A stretch of 64,000 nt of DNA, taken from contig FWWN02000620.1 in assembly GCA_900175165.2 (NCBI GenBank), positions 18,477 through 82,476 on the forward strand, read 5' to 3'. The position numbers and the translations under genes were made by a program. This DNA is from Rhizomucor pusillus. Taxonomy: Eukaryota > Mucoromycota > Mucoromycetes > Mucorales > Lichtheimiaceae. Positions 1-12,779 of the stretch are shown in pieces (the first letter of the stretch is position 1; each line of letters opens with the position of its first letter). The notes under the pieces were generated by a model, which saw only the letters and a list, made by a program, of their open reading frames with translations, made no database searches and had not been told where the DNA came from.

Positions 1-1
1 T

Positions 2-379
<378 letters not shown>

Positions 380-456
380 CAGCCTTCTTCCCACCTTCGA
401 TAAAGTGTTTATCCTATATTGGCCATCTTTTTCCTATCCACACAATACACAGCAAC

Positions 457-2355
457 ATGCTGACAAGAAAGCGCCTGGCAACTTACCTATACGGCATCTG
501 TGCTTCCCTTTGCATGTTCATCAATGGGTTCGATGCATGTAAGTGCCCAGCGAAAAGATAGCAAAACAAAACCATATACAGTGATATAATTAACATCTGA
601 ATTCGATCATCACAGCTGTATTCAATAACCTGCAGGGTATTTCGTCCTTTATGAACTATATGGGTCTCGATAAAAATGATCCATCGGACCAAAGTCTTAT
701 CGGTGCGGTCACATCCACTTACATGGCTGCCAGCATTGTCTCTGGTTTATTGGTTGCTCCTTTCGTCTCACATTATTTCGGACGACGCGCTGCTATATTC
801 CTGGGTTGCATCATCGTCATCATTGCTTCCTTCATTCAAAGTAAGTATGCTATGATAGCATCGCTTCTTCCAATTATGTGTTTGCTAATCAGAGTTTGAT
901 TTCTTTCTGCACAGCTTTCGCTCCAAACCTTGGTGGTACGTGAATTGCCAGAGCCTATGCGTGCAACATAATTTATGAGCGGATCATTAACTTTAACTTT
1001 TTTGTTTTTGCAATGGGACAGCATTCATTGGCGGAAGAATTGTCCTTGGCCTCGGACAAGGTATCGCGTTACCAGTTGGCCCCGTTTTTATGGGCGAGAT
1101 TTGCCCTGCAGAAGTACGAGGACGTATGATTTCTTTCTGGCAAATGATGTAAGACTCTGACAAAAGTTACTCAACTTTATATCGATGAAATTTTCTGACA
1201 TTGAATCAATAGGTACTCGGTTGGTGCATTGGTTACATCGTACACTTCCTTTGGTACTCAGAAGAACACTGCTCTCGGCGATTGGCAGTGGAAGATCGTG
1301 ACCCATATCCAGGCCGCCATTCCTCTCGTTTGTTGCGTTGGTATTTTACTTTGCCCTGAATCACCACGCTGGCTTGTGCAGAAGGGCAAGGATGATAAGG
1401 CCCGTCGCGCTCTCGCTAGAGTCCGTGAGGAACACGAGATTGACGCTGAAATCGAAGAGGTGAGGGACGGTGGATTTTCGATATCATATCTTGTTGATTA
1501 AATTCGATTACACAGATCAAAGCTGCCATTACCTGGGAAAAAGAAAACACCAGCAACTCCTTCAGGGATCTCTGGAGGGAACCCTCCATTCGTCGTCGCT
1601 TGTGTATGCGCCTTCAATGCAATTGTCGATGAAAATATTTCATCTAACAGCTATCTCTAGATCTCGGTCTTATTATCAACTTTGGACAGCAAGTTACAGG
1701 TCAATCCATGATGAACAACTACTCGACCCGTGTGTACCAAGAAGTCTTCAACGACGACTCGACAGTCTTACTTATCAATGCCCTCAACTATACTTTCGGC
1801 ATTCTATTCACCTTGACCTGCACCTTCTTTTCTGACAGACTCGGACGCACAACTATGCTTATGATCGCCGGTATTGGTCAAGCAGCCATGCTTTTGATTG
1901 CCGCCACAGTATACCTCACCACTCCAACCAACGCAGACGGCACAAAATCAATAGGTGTCGGCGTCGCTCTCGTCTTGGTCATGTTCCTCTTCACCTTCTT
2001 TTACAAACCGGGTTGGGGCGCTACTGTCTGGATTTACACGTCCGAAATTTTCCCAATGAGCGTGCGTGGCATCGCCGTATCTATCTGCACAAACACCCAG
2101 AACGTCTCCAACTTAATCATGGCGCAGGCATTCCCGCCTATGTTTACTGCGATGAGCTTTTACTCGTTCTATGTATGGATGGGTGTCAATATCGTACTCG
2201 TCGTCCTTATCTGGTTCTTTTATCCTGAAACCAAAGGAGTTCCGCTCGAAGAGATGGATGCTCTCTTTGGTGGCGCAAGCAAGACAGATGCAGTGGCCAA
2301 TCATGCTTACAAGGCTCACGATAATGACAATTTTAGCCGCGATGAAAAGGCATAA
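457..2355 (+). CDS. MFS sugar transporter (hexose/lactose-permease type)
   Basis: Seven exons splice cleanly: 457-538, 616-840, 915-935, 1022-1148, 1213-1459, 1516-1603, 1661-2355, giving about 494 residues. Sugar-porter signatures appear in order: SHYFGRRAA between helices 2 and 3, GGRIVLGLGQG, PESPRWLVQKGK before the central loop, FGQQVTGQS in helix 7, FFSDRLGRTT, a WGATVWIYTSEIFPMSVRG stretch in helix 10 and PETKG after helix 12. The product is a plasma-membrane 12-helix proton symporter or facilitator for a mono- or disaccharide. The exact sugar cannot be read from sequence. The microexon of 21 nt (915-935) is needed to keep the frame. ATG 457 gives the usual short cytoplasmic N-terminus (MLTRKRLATYLYG). 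Confidence 0.92.
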
Positions 2356-2982
2356 AATATTGGCTGGTCCAATCATTATAATCAAGTTACCCTCTCTTAT
2401 ACGATCTCCTCTAGTTTTCTCTCCATAACTAGTTATCTTATCACTAATGGTGTATTCTGCAACCATGCGCAGGAGCCTGTATAAGTTACAAAACGCTATA
2501 ATAATAACACCGATTTTCATCTGTAATCGTAGTTGTGATTCTGTTCCGCTGTTCGCAGCGTGATTGACTATAGAAATGAGAAAAGGGTTAGAAAAGTGAT
2601 TTTCATCGCATTTTGGAAAATTTGAGCAACATACTCCTCTTTGAAGGATGTTTGATTTACGATGAAAACCTAGAAAGAGTAAGTCTCGGCCTTAAAACGC
2701 CTATTATTGATGAAGAATAAAAAATGAAAACAAGAAATGAAACATAGCAGACCAATCATTGGGCAAAGGCGGTACAAAGTGAAAAATGAGAAAAGTATTG
2801 AGCGAAGAGAAAAAGAAAAGTGATAGTGAACCAATTACGAAAAGGCTAAATGGAATGAGATAGTCGTTTTGACACTTAGAATGATGATATGCAATTTCAG
2901 CTGTGCAAAATTGATTTATTTGTCATCCCGCCGACAAGGATGAAGGCAGCGTTGCAGCTTATACTGTTCTTACTCTTCTATA
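2356..2982. other. Intergenic, nothing recognised
   Basis: AT-rich spacer between the transporter stop and the THOC1 start. No ORF with family features, no tRNA and no clear repeat was seen; it presumably holds the transporter 3' end and the THOC1 promoter. Confidence 0.5.
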
Positions 2983-5473
2983 ATGGTTCTTACTCTTCGA
3001 TTTGAAGAGTTTTACAGTCGACTTGAGACCACACTGTGGCAATGCATACAAACACTTGCTGATCAACGCGTCGACGACCCGACATTGACAAAAGTGACCG
3101 AAATAGTGCAGACCAATTTTGGACCTCTTTGTGGTGCAGAGAATACGTTAAATGTCTGTCTAGTCGCAGACAAACCGGATTGGCGACGAAATGCTTTGGA
3201 GACTGCCTATAGAAGCGCATTATTGAAGACTGCTGTAAGTAACGAAAAGGCCGGGTTACAATATACAGGCTAACTGCAGCATGTAAACGCAATATACAGG
3301 AAGATAGCATGGACGTGTCTGCCGATTTTCAAACAAAATATAACATTCTGGATATGGTGCTAGTCAGTTCAGAGCTGGGTACTGTGCACCGTCTTTGTCT
3401 ATTGCAAAGCTGTACTTACGACTATGTATTGCAGGCTACCTCGATGAAGTCGTTCCTTTAGCGCTTACAGAAGAATTGCTGGATAGCCATACTGTTGCCG
3501 GTTGCGAAAAGTTGTTTGCCTATGTCGAAAACAGAAAAGAAAGATTGACAGCGGTAAGTAGTAATGACCGATATCCCCAAGTTCTTGCAAATATGTAATC
3601 GTTTGATTAGAACATGGTGCCAGACAAAGGCAAAAGTCTCGTGTTATTACGCATGTGTAATGAGATGCTGCGCAGACTTTCGAAAGAAACGAACACTGTA
3701 TTCTGTGGACGTATATTGATGTTCCTTGCAAATTCATTCCCTCTAAGTGAGAGATCAGGTACATGTCGCTGAAGAGTTTTAGCAACCGTTTCCAGGGTTC
3801 GATGTTAAAATGTCACTGAAGGTGTAAATCGAAAGGGAGAATTCAACATCCATCCAGTTCTTCATGATAATTATGCGGAGGTGGACAGCGATCCAAGCCT
3901 CTCAGGTAGATTTAAATGGAACTAGTTTCAATATACATAGTATTTTCTGATGCTTTTCTTGTAGCGGAGCAAAAATCATTCTACAAACTGTTCTGGGAGA
4001 CAAGGAAATTCTATGCAGATCCTCCACATATTCTCCAAGGAGAAAACTTTACACAATTTCAAAAGGTAATAGATAGCAAAAGAACGTGATTCCTTTTGCA
4101 TATACTTAATCTCAATCTAGGGTATAGATGCAGTGCTTGAGAAATTCTTAAAAGATTCTCCCGGCAGCTCGAACGAACGAACAAACTCATCAACGGAACC
4201 CAATGAAAAGATTGGATCTCGTCGTAGACGGGCAGAGTTGGATGCAGATGAAAAGAAGGATTTAGCAGAACAAATGCTTAAGGAAATCAATCAAGAGTTT
4301 CGCTTTCCACGATTGTTAAGCAGTCGCAATTTACTCGATCTTCAGGTATAACCAAGCTTGACAATAATTTCGATGATAGTTTTGCCTGTTGACTATGACT
4401 ATGGTAGATGCAAGATGTACGCTTTCAACGAAACATTATCCTCCAGACGCTTGTCCTGCTGCAGTATCTTTCTGGTTTCACACATGACGAACAAGAGCAT
4501 ACTCGCGAGTTATTGGCAGCACGGGATAAAAAGCAAACGCTTGTTCAGCCTGCGTTTACGGTCAATCAAGAACAAGTATGTTAAAGAAAAGTACCTTCGA
4601 CGGCTTTATACTCATGGCTTCTTCCAGTCCGAATGGCTATCCATTACGTATGAGAAACTCCTGAACCTTCTCAGATCAACAATGGAAAGAGGAGAATTAT
4701 ATGTAGACTTGGTGTTGACTTTACTGCGGCATGAACGGAACTGGGTAGGTATGCGGTGATGCTGATACATGGCACGTTGTTTTGACCATAAACCTCAGAT
4801 TATCTGGAAATCTGCTGGATGCCCGCCCTTTGAGAAATCTCACGCCGATATTACCTCGTTGAATCAAGCAATAAACACCAAGCGACGGAAACTTAATGTA
4901 AGACAACGGATTCTGATACCTTTTTATCCTGACGGCTCTGCTAATTGAGTTGCATAGCCTTCGCTTGAAAAATATAAATTCAAATACGGAACCAAAGTAA
5001 TCACTGAACTGTATAGCCGGAAGCAAGTGCATGTTATGAGGTATGTTGGCTATTGAGAAGTATATGACAATTCTCTAATTCGGTTTATACCCAGTACAAA
5101 GCCCGAATTACCAATGGCTAAGCAAGTACTCGAACAGGCAGTTCAGAGATTAGAAGAGGATATGAAGATGACGCCAAGCGAACGAACCACTGTGACAAAC
5201 GCCGCATTATTCAGAGCGTCACGCCTATTGCTTCCTAATCAAGCAAACGTCATTCCGCAGATTTATGCTCTGAAGAAGGATATTAGAAAGACAATCAATG
5301 AAGCACCAGAACGCAAATTAGAACCTGCGCGAGATCAAACAGAAGCGAATGTCAACATGAAAGAAAAGGAAAATGAAGAAGACAGCAACGCCATGAAAGT
5401 CGATCAAGCATCAGAAGAAGTGGTCGATGAAAATATCCAACTTTTAAGAGCTGCACAGAAATTGATAAAATAG
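2983..5473 (+). CDS. THO complex subunit 1 (Hpr1/THOC1), with an apparent frameshift
   Basis: THO couples transcription elongation to mRNA packaging and export in the nucleus. Twelve exons: 2983-3234, 3300-3378, 3435-3553, 3611-3758, 3822-3905, 3965-4066, 4121-4345, 4408-4575, 4628-4744, 4799-4897, 4958-5040, 5095-5473. Family landmarks include [12 protein letters not shown] followed by [36 protein letters not shown], and [13 protein letters not shown], all at the places expected from animal THOC1. The total (about 618 residues) is near the animal length but lacks the C-terminal death domain. Exon 6 has one extra base: [14 protein letters not shown] is read up to 4020 and [10 protein letters not shown] continues only from 4022. 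All other junctions are in phase, so a one-base error or mutation at about 4021 is the simplest reading. It converges with the LRR gene, stops 166 bp apart. Confidence 0.9.
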
Positions 5474-5639
5474 TCTTTGTATTCATCGTATCATTTCCAT
5501 CAAGACCGTCACAATGAATAAAAATATCCATGAAGACAATAAAGAAACTGTGCATTGGAACTATCATACGATGTGTACAAGATCAAGTCGAGATGTGGAC
5601 CTTTTTATACTGTACTTCATACACAGATCTAATTCGCAT

Positions 5640-7885
5640 TTAAAACCGTTCCAGACGGATTGCATCTCGAGGAAAATGATTGAAGGCTGTAGTTGCAGGA
5701 GCTGGGAATGTGACATGGGAAACATCCTCGAATCTTTCGTGCTGCATCATTGGTTCATCTATTTGCGTGGTACGAGAGCTGTAGCGACTGCTGGAAAGTC
5801 CCAACAAACTATTTAGAGACGCTAGAAGGCCATTAATGGCCGTGTAAATTCCTCTTTCTGTGCTCGTAGTTGTTGGCTGAGATGGATGTTCGCTTTCAAC
5901 GAGTTGCTCTTCGTCGCTCGTCGCATCTAACCCGGTATTTCGGCATACGATTTTGCCGATGCAGGAACCCCATACATAGGCTGCGTTGTGGATTGCAAAG
6001 ATGCCATTGTAAGTACATTCTATCGAACATATCCTGTATCTGATAGGTACGTTTAGGAGGTTATCACAGAGTCGGGCCGAATAGCCAAGTTGATACTGCG
6101 ATTGGCTGTACCAATAACCGCATACATCGCATTGCTCTGCCGTTTTGCTGGCTTGCTCCCGTAAGTGCTCGGGAATACGGCTATCCGCCAATGAACCGGC
6201 AAGGAATGCTTGTCTCCGTTCGGGATAGGCATCGATATACGGCGGCTCCTTGGTATCGTGAGAATCCATGACGGCCTTCAAGTGTGCTCTAAGTGCTATC
6301 TCGCGCAACGAGGGGACGCTATAATAAGTTGATAGTGCCTTGTCATATTTTTGTACTCGAAGTTCTGATTCCAATGTCTTCTCCCGTCCCATCCGCGCCA
6401 CAAGTCTTCCACGTACATCTTGCATGGATTTTTGAACTATCTGTTTCAAACACTCTGGAGTTTCAAACAGGTGCTCTGTTTGCATGCCCCAGCGCAAGTC
6501 ATCAAGATGAGCCAGTTGCACGTACTCCTGGCTACCAATATCGGTCTTGCAAAAGATGCCGCCTGAAGAATCCATCCATTGATTGTCGTAAAACAAGAGA
6601 GTCCGTAGCGAGCCGCCGCCATTGCCATTGATATTTTTTGATTGCCGGATACTCAAGTAGCTGGCAGGTCGCGGAATTGCTGAGAATGCGATACCGAGCG
6701 AGACGCACTCGGACACTTCTTTCAAAGAAGCCGTTGCCAGCGTAGATGAAGGGAAGTATCGCAATTTATTGCGCCGGATATCCAATTTCCGTAGTTTTTG
6801 TAGCCGACTGAACATACGATGAGGCAGATCCTCAAGGTCGTTTTGAACAAGACCTATCTTGACGATCTGGGTCAAATTTCCAATAGTGGCGGGAAGACTC
6901 CTGAGTTGGTTGTCATTCAGGTTGAGCCATTGTAATTTTGACAAGAGCCCTATCTCCTGTGGTAGCTCTGTGAGGAAATTTATCGCCAAGTTGAGTCGTC
7001 GCAAATCTGGGCATTGTCTCGCCAGCCTTCGGATGAAATAGGGATCGATTTTTGCAAGCATGCACGTATGAAGATCAAGAGTGATAAGACGCTTGTACCC
7101 GTGGCTCATAAACGAGGGAGATATACTGCGTAGTGGATTTCCAGACAGATATAAATGTGTCAAACAGGACGGTGGGTTGTAAATGAGAGAATCCGGGATG
7201 CTGCAAAGCATATTAGAAGCCAAATGGAGAGTCTGCAGCGTATCTGGCAACACTACATCAGATGGTATATGCACTAATTTGTTTCGCTGCAACAGTAATG
7301 TCTCCAAATTTTCGAGTTGGCATATGACTCGTGGCAATTCTATGTGATTTGCATCATGAGATGAAATGTCCGAAAAGACTGGTTGCTTGCATACCGTAAA
7401 AGTTGTTTCCTTGGATGCCGAGGCCTTTGAGCTGCGTGCAGTGCGCCAAGTCAGGCGGTAACTGCCTAAGCGAGTTTTCCGCAAGCGTCAGCCATTGCAA
7501 ATGCAGAAAGCAAGGAAATATCCTCTCTGGAATATAGCTGATGTGGTTGCACGCGAGAGACAACGACGTCAAATTGCATAAAGATAGCAACTGCAAAGGG
7601 AAATCTGTCAGGGAATTGTCGCGTAGCGTCAATTCTCGTATCTGTTTTGCATAATGCTCGAATATATGCTCCAATCCCTCCAAATCTCTGAGTTGACTAC
7701 TTCTCAGGTAGACATGGTTGAACGAGCCTTTGATGGTCGACGATTGAATCTGTGCTGGGTGTAGAGCGTTCTGAGATCGACTAACGATATATAAATGCAT
7801 AAGATTATGATACATGATGACTATTACTTTGTACGCTGCTTTACTTTTCAACCCAGTTGAATATCCTTCTCAATGTATCGGACAT
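5640..7885 (-). CDS. Leucine-rich-repeat protein with C-terminal cysteine module
   Basis: Three exons (7885-7845, 7780-7395, 7339-5640) give 708 residues. About ten LxxLxLxxNxL repeats run from roughly residue 45 to 300, for example IRELTLRDNSLTDFP, LQWLTLAENSLRQLP and LQWLNLNDNQLRSLP. The spacing (about 23) is that of intracellular LRRs such as Shoc2. The intron at 7394-7340 restores a repeat that neither flanking frame completes (NNFY|ELPRVICQLENLE). Near residues 545-590 a CDVCGYWY and a CSIEC pair could form a zinc site, as in LRRC58-like proteins, but that assignment is tentative. ATG 7885 (MSDTLRRIFNWVE) was preferred over 7851, which lies inside the first intron. No signal peptide or membrane segment; likely a cytoplasmic scaffold. 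Function unknown. Confidence 0.82.
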
Positions 7886-8167
7886 GGTATTGACATGAGT
7901 TCAAATAAAGGCACTTTTGACAAAATGAGAGTTGCTCGTAAGATGGACGGTTGCACTTGTTTCGGTTGCTTCAGTTTTTAACAATGATTGTTTGGTCTCA
8001 CGATTTATCTTTGTTGTAGATGATAAAAACAAATATATAATTTTCGCTGCATGCGTCATTATTGCAACTGTGACTTTGCGAATTTGAGCATTTCATCCAG
8101 GTTATTCTTGTCCACGAGTTTCAGGAGTCCTGAAGTGCAACTATTGCTGCTAAAGTCTATTGCAAAA

Positions 8168-9606
8168 TCAGTTAATTAGCCCAAGATGGCATGTATGCGC
8201 TGTCTTTTCGCACTTGCCGAAACTATCAAAAACATCGCAGCTACAATGTTCATAATCTCTGTTGACAGGGCAATGACTTGCGACGGAGTGAGTATAACCG
8301 ATGCTGTTGAAAAAATGTATCTTATGGCGTGGCAAAAACATGGCTGCAGCTAAAGTTCGTACAGGAGCATCGCTCCACCTACATGACGCAATGCTTGTCA
8401 ACGCCGAAGTATGTTTGTTATTACTTGCATGCTGTACGTACCTCTCATAAAAGAATCCACCTCTACGATCTAAAAACTTAAAGTATGATTGGTATGCTTC
8501 TGAACGTAGAAATTTGAGGTCCACTATCTCAAAATTGGACCACATGTGACAGTAATTGTATTCGCCAAAATCATCGAGTAGCCACGGCATAATCGTCTTG
8601 TTTGACGATAATACAAGGTGAGGGTTATCCTTCATAAAGTCACGGGTAGTCAGCCAAAGACTTTGGATAGCTCCCGGTAATTCGCGCATAGTGAGCGTGA
8701 ATGCTATAATTGTGTACTATTGAATATGATTCCTATCCTATTTTTTTACTCTTTCTTACCTATAGACTTGTTTCTTGATTTCATGTAATCGAAGGGATCG
8801 AATGGCATATTGCAAGTGTATGTTGACTCCGGCTCAACTCGCCACACATATTCGGCATTTTGGAACAGCGGATGATGGTAAAATAATCCAGATTGGTATC
8901 TTAGGGATTTGTATGGTCACCTTCTGCCCAAGCATATTACATATTTACTGGCTTACCGTAACAGTTGATGGAACGAAGGGCTGCCTGCTTTGTAGATACC
9001 CATGCGAAGCATTTCCAGCATACGATTTTCAGCAATGGGTACATCGATCCAACTTGGATATGCCCACACATTCGGATTGATTTTGCCAAAGAAGATCGGT
9101 GCTTGTGTAGCTTTTCGTATATATTTGCGGAAATCGAAGGAGAAGTCTTGGTCGTTGAGGAGAACCCAAGGATAACAAAATCGATGGTTGAATCTATCTT
9201 CGACGCTCTTAATAGCTTGTCGTGCTCCTTGGATATCTTCATTTCGAACAAGCATATAGAGCACCCCCCGTACCGGCAACGATTGCCAAATATCCTCAGG
9301 AATTTCTCGATCGTAATTATAGTCTGGATGCAAGTGTTTAGCGAGATCATACTCTGTCAGGATAGTGTCATTTCCTATGCTCGTCATATATGGCGCTTCC
9401 GCTGCATCGTCCTTAGTAAACTTGATCGAATCATTGCTTAAAGACGGTATATGCTCCCTCCTCGTCAAGTCACGCCCAAAAAAAAACGCTGCCGTCGCGA
9501 GCCCAACGAGAATTGATGCTTGTATTAATTGCCGTACAATGCCGCGGCGTTTAATAGGACGTTTAGACCGCGGCGAATATACAATGTCGTTCTCTAGATA
9601 ATACAT
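8168..9606 (-). CDS. Glycosyltransferase family 15 alpha-1,2-mannosyltransferase (KTR/KRE2/MNT1)
   Basis: A type II Golgi membrane enzyme that adds alpha-1,2-mannose from GDP-mannose to O- and N-glycans of cell-wall proteins. Four exons (9606-8957, 8899-8760, 8703-8442, 8378-8168) give 420 residues. A basic tail (KRPIKRRG) precedes one transmembrane anchor at about residues 25-45. The luminal domain has GVLYMLVRNED, the YQSGLFYHHPL and VWRVEP segments, and the family signature YNYCHMWSNFEI. RWSDAPVRTLAAAMF and IHFFNSIGYTH follow near the C-terminus. An in-frame ATG at 9699 would add 31 residues; 9606 gives the more usual short tail. All introns are 56-64 nt with consistent phase. Confidence 0.93.
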
Positions 9607-9699
9607 TGACAAGGAACAAAAGCTACGCGCCGGTGGAAGAGAAGGAGGAAAATAGATCTTCTTCACTGCGGTCGAGTATAAAATTTCGACAAGAGGCAT

Positions 9700-11914
9700 G
9701 CACAGCGGCTACAGAAGTCGCATAAAAGCCAGCATTCTTGTTCCGGTTTAAGAAGAATTACAGTACTGCATCCATTCATGTTAATTTGCACGATCGTTAA
9801 TCATTCATTGCTCCACGTTGCTTGTCTGTTTGACAATTCACTCCATAAATCGTCAATCTCAATTAAAATGTACCTTCCTAACCTTTATTATGCAAGCATT
9901 GTTTTGCCCTCGAAGCAAGGCGAGAGCGAAGCAAGCTTGCCTTTTTCATGAAAGAATTGACAAAGTCAGATTACAAAGATAGCGATACAAGCAGGAACAA
10001 AAGAGGACAGGAAAAAAAATGAAGGAAGGATATCGAAGATACAAAGACTTCCAGTACATCATTTGTATTCAACTGGACAATCATACATATTTACGCAAAG
10101 AGCATTCCGAAATTCACCGGGGATCTCTCACACGTTTAAGATTCGATAGTGAATACTCTTGCCATACATTGGTGCATTCGGAATACTCTCCGTTGGTTGG
10201 CGGTAGCGATGAACTAACAAAAGGAGAAGACTTACGCCCGAAAGCGCCTAGTGGTAAAGGTTGCCTCGATTCGCGTGAAGTGATCCAGGCTAGGCTGAAT
10301 GAGGCCAAATGGTAAGAACTGCATATTCGATATTTGACGTTTGGATCTTGAAGCAACTCACAATGAATAATAACCAAGAGTAATACTAAAGCGAAAATGT
10401 GATCAGCAAATGCACCAGGTCAGGACAGAGGCTACTTACGAGGACAGTTAAATCAAGTCCTGTACACAGGTAAAATGCTGGAAGCGAATGTGTGCAGTTA
10501 CGCGTGACGCCCAACACCTCTGGAACGGTGGACCAAGTGACGTCTTTAAAGGTCTTGAGGTGTCCAAATCGAGTTGCCTGGGGAGTACAACACGGCTAAT
10601 TGCCCAGCATGTAGGTAAATCAGCCCGCTTGTGACAAATTGACAAGTGCATACCACCGTCGTTCTTCCAGAAATATCGTGCTCGATTTTACCCAGCCGTT
10701 CCTTTATTTGCATTAAGCGGTGCACGTATTTTACCTTTCTACAGATTGAGTGGCTATTATACTGCGGATTGCTCCCATACATCGTCTGGAAACATTATTG
10801 TGACTCTTTTCTACCTCTTGTTTAAATTCTACATTTCACGGGTGCAACGGTTGATTCATACTTGCATCCATTTAGTTACAGCGTAAATTCCATCATTTCT
10901 GCTGTCGCTCTTCTTGATTAGCATATCAGTTTCATCTATGGCAGCCATGGATATTCGAGAATTTCTGGCTCGATGGAAGATTGCAAAGAAGTTGTTACTG
11001 TATCAAAAATATTCCATGACGTGCTGAAGGCGAAAATTTACATATTAGAGTGTGCTGCGATGTCTGCAATGAGGCGAGTAGCCCAATTTTGTCCCTCCAG
11101 TCAGCAGGAAGCACAATATTTGATGATCTACGCAACTCTCCAATATATTTACAGAAATGGAGTTTCAAGGAGGTAGAACGTACACCACTTAGGGCTATTA
11201 CCGGATACCAAACTCGCATATAATTTCTTCTTTACATCTTTGGTTATTAACCTGGACATGACAGATTACAAGCGTTCAGAAGGTAGCAAAGTACTATCTA
11301 CCCAAATTCTTGCAGCTGCATTGAGGACAATAGTGTAAGCGGCTTGCGTATCACGATTTCTTATATTTACACTGTTCTTGTAGCTTGGACATGACACCTT
11401 GAGGCATAACAATGCACCGTTATCGTTTCCGTCTTTCCGTCACGGCAGGTGTATATCGCCGATGGTTCTTTCGTAATTTCGAGCGTCCATGCTTCGTGTG
11501 CTCTTTGATCCAGGCACCCACAGCAGTGGCTGCTCGAGCAATTGCCATTATGAGTGCCCGCTTCACCCAAGATACTTCTTCTCCAGATGCCAGTGTATCG
11601 TACGCCTTCTTCACCATAAGATATTGCGCATAATTTCCTTCCTGTTCCTTGGTAGCGAAGGAAGTTGAATTGCCTCATATTATATCCGCAACTGTTTTCT
11701 TCATACGTTTAGCTTTAGAACAATGAAAAGGTAAGAAAATGAACACATTCTATATATTTGTGATAGGTTCATGTATTACATTAAGTAAAGGTGTTCAACC
11801 TACTTACAAATCGTCACTCATCATGTATTTGTATGTATATAGATAGCAGTTTGTCAGTGGCAAATTGGTTTTAGCGCTTCTCTCTGTCTACGTTGCCCTC
11901 CCAGGCATTGGAAT
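9700..11914. other. Gene-poor stretch, nothing firmly recognised
   Basis: Contains short open frames on both strands (for example 10019-10315 + and 11617-11420 -) with no recognisable domain. Given the recombinase fossil directly downstream, part of this DNA is probably decayed transposon. A short methionine frame at 10939-11029 (MAAMDIREFLARWK) ends quickly and was not called. Confidence 0.4.
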
Positions 11915-12516
11915 TACGACGTCACTCCCGCCCTCGAGTACATTATCTCCTTAGACGCGACAGAACAGCTTTCCGACGAATTGCTTACCCTTAAAACAGC
12001 CTTGTTACTGGCCATGGTAGGTTTCCTCCGTCCTTCTGATCTGGCCCGTGTGGACCTGGACCAATCCTCAGTGTCCGACAAGCAACTCTTACGACTGTTG
12101 GTGGCTCTCCCAAAGAAAAACGTCACGGAGTGCATATCAGCAAGACAGTCAGTATTCATCCACACCGTGATGCCTTGCTATGTCCCGTCAAAGCTTTCCT
12201 CGTGCTTCCCACTCACACCATCAATTGTCTGTTCCGATCCCTCCGCAACAACACAGTGTCGTGTCCAGGTCTAACGACCAATATGGAAGAGGTAAAGATT
12301 CTTAAGTGACGTTCAGCCTCAACGTACTTACTTTCATCACAATATCACCTCTACGCTACCTTACAATGCCACACACTGAACCTGTTGGCCCGGAGCGTAT
12401 CTCAAAAGACATTCAGCAAGTCATGCAATATGTCAAGAGGACGGACAATCCACCCCTTCCGAAAGCTAGAGCGCTTAGGGCCACCCTAGCAGCCCCCAAG
12501 CGACGAGGCGGCTGTC
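11915..12516 (+). pseudogene. Decayed tyrosine recombinase of a DIRS-type element
   Basis: Pieces of one catalytic domain appear in order but in different frames. First is YDVTPALEYIISL followed by ALLLAMVGFLRPSDLARVDL, the helix carrying the first catalytic Arg (LRPSDL). Then comes the strand segment HPHRDALLCPVKAFL. The C-terminal part is RISKDIQQVMQYVKR with LPKARALRATLAA, the latter holding the conserved Arg before the HGFW/tyrosine part, which is missing. This arrangement is typical of YR recombinases of DIRS-like retrotransposons in early-diverging fungi. At least two frameshifts plus loss of the tyrosine box make it inactive. No reverse transcriptase remnant was found nearby. Confidence 0.65.
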
Positions 12517-12779
12517 TATCATGTATACCCAATGCATTTGTCTACCAGAATCGCAAAGCCAGTCGAATCATATAATGGCACCTCTGATTACAATTTTCAG
12601 CTGCACTCTGTTGCTATAGTCGCCAATGGGCAGGTGCTACCCTTCAGCTTTTTATATATGATCGAATGCTTATACCCACACACGTAATGTAAAATTTACA
12701 GACTGTAGTCAAGAACTTAATTCAAAAGTAGTGCATCCGCAAGCAACCTTGTACAGAAGATAGGTGGCAGATGGATATT

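Noticed and set aside
10019..10315. 98-codon plus-strand ORF ending near a GTAAG donor
   Set aside because: No recognisable family, no convincing downstream exon, and the opposite strand is equally open.
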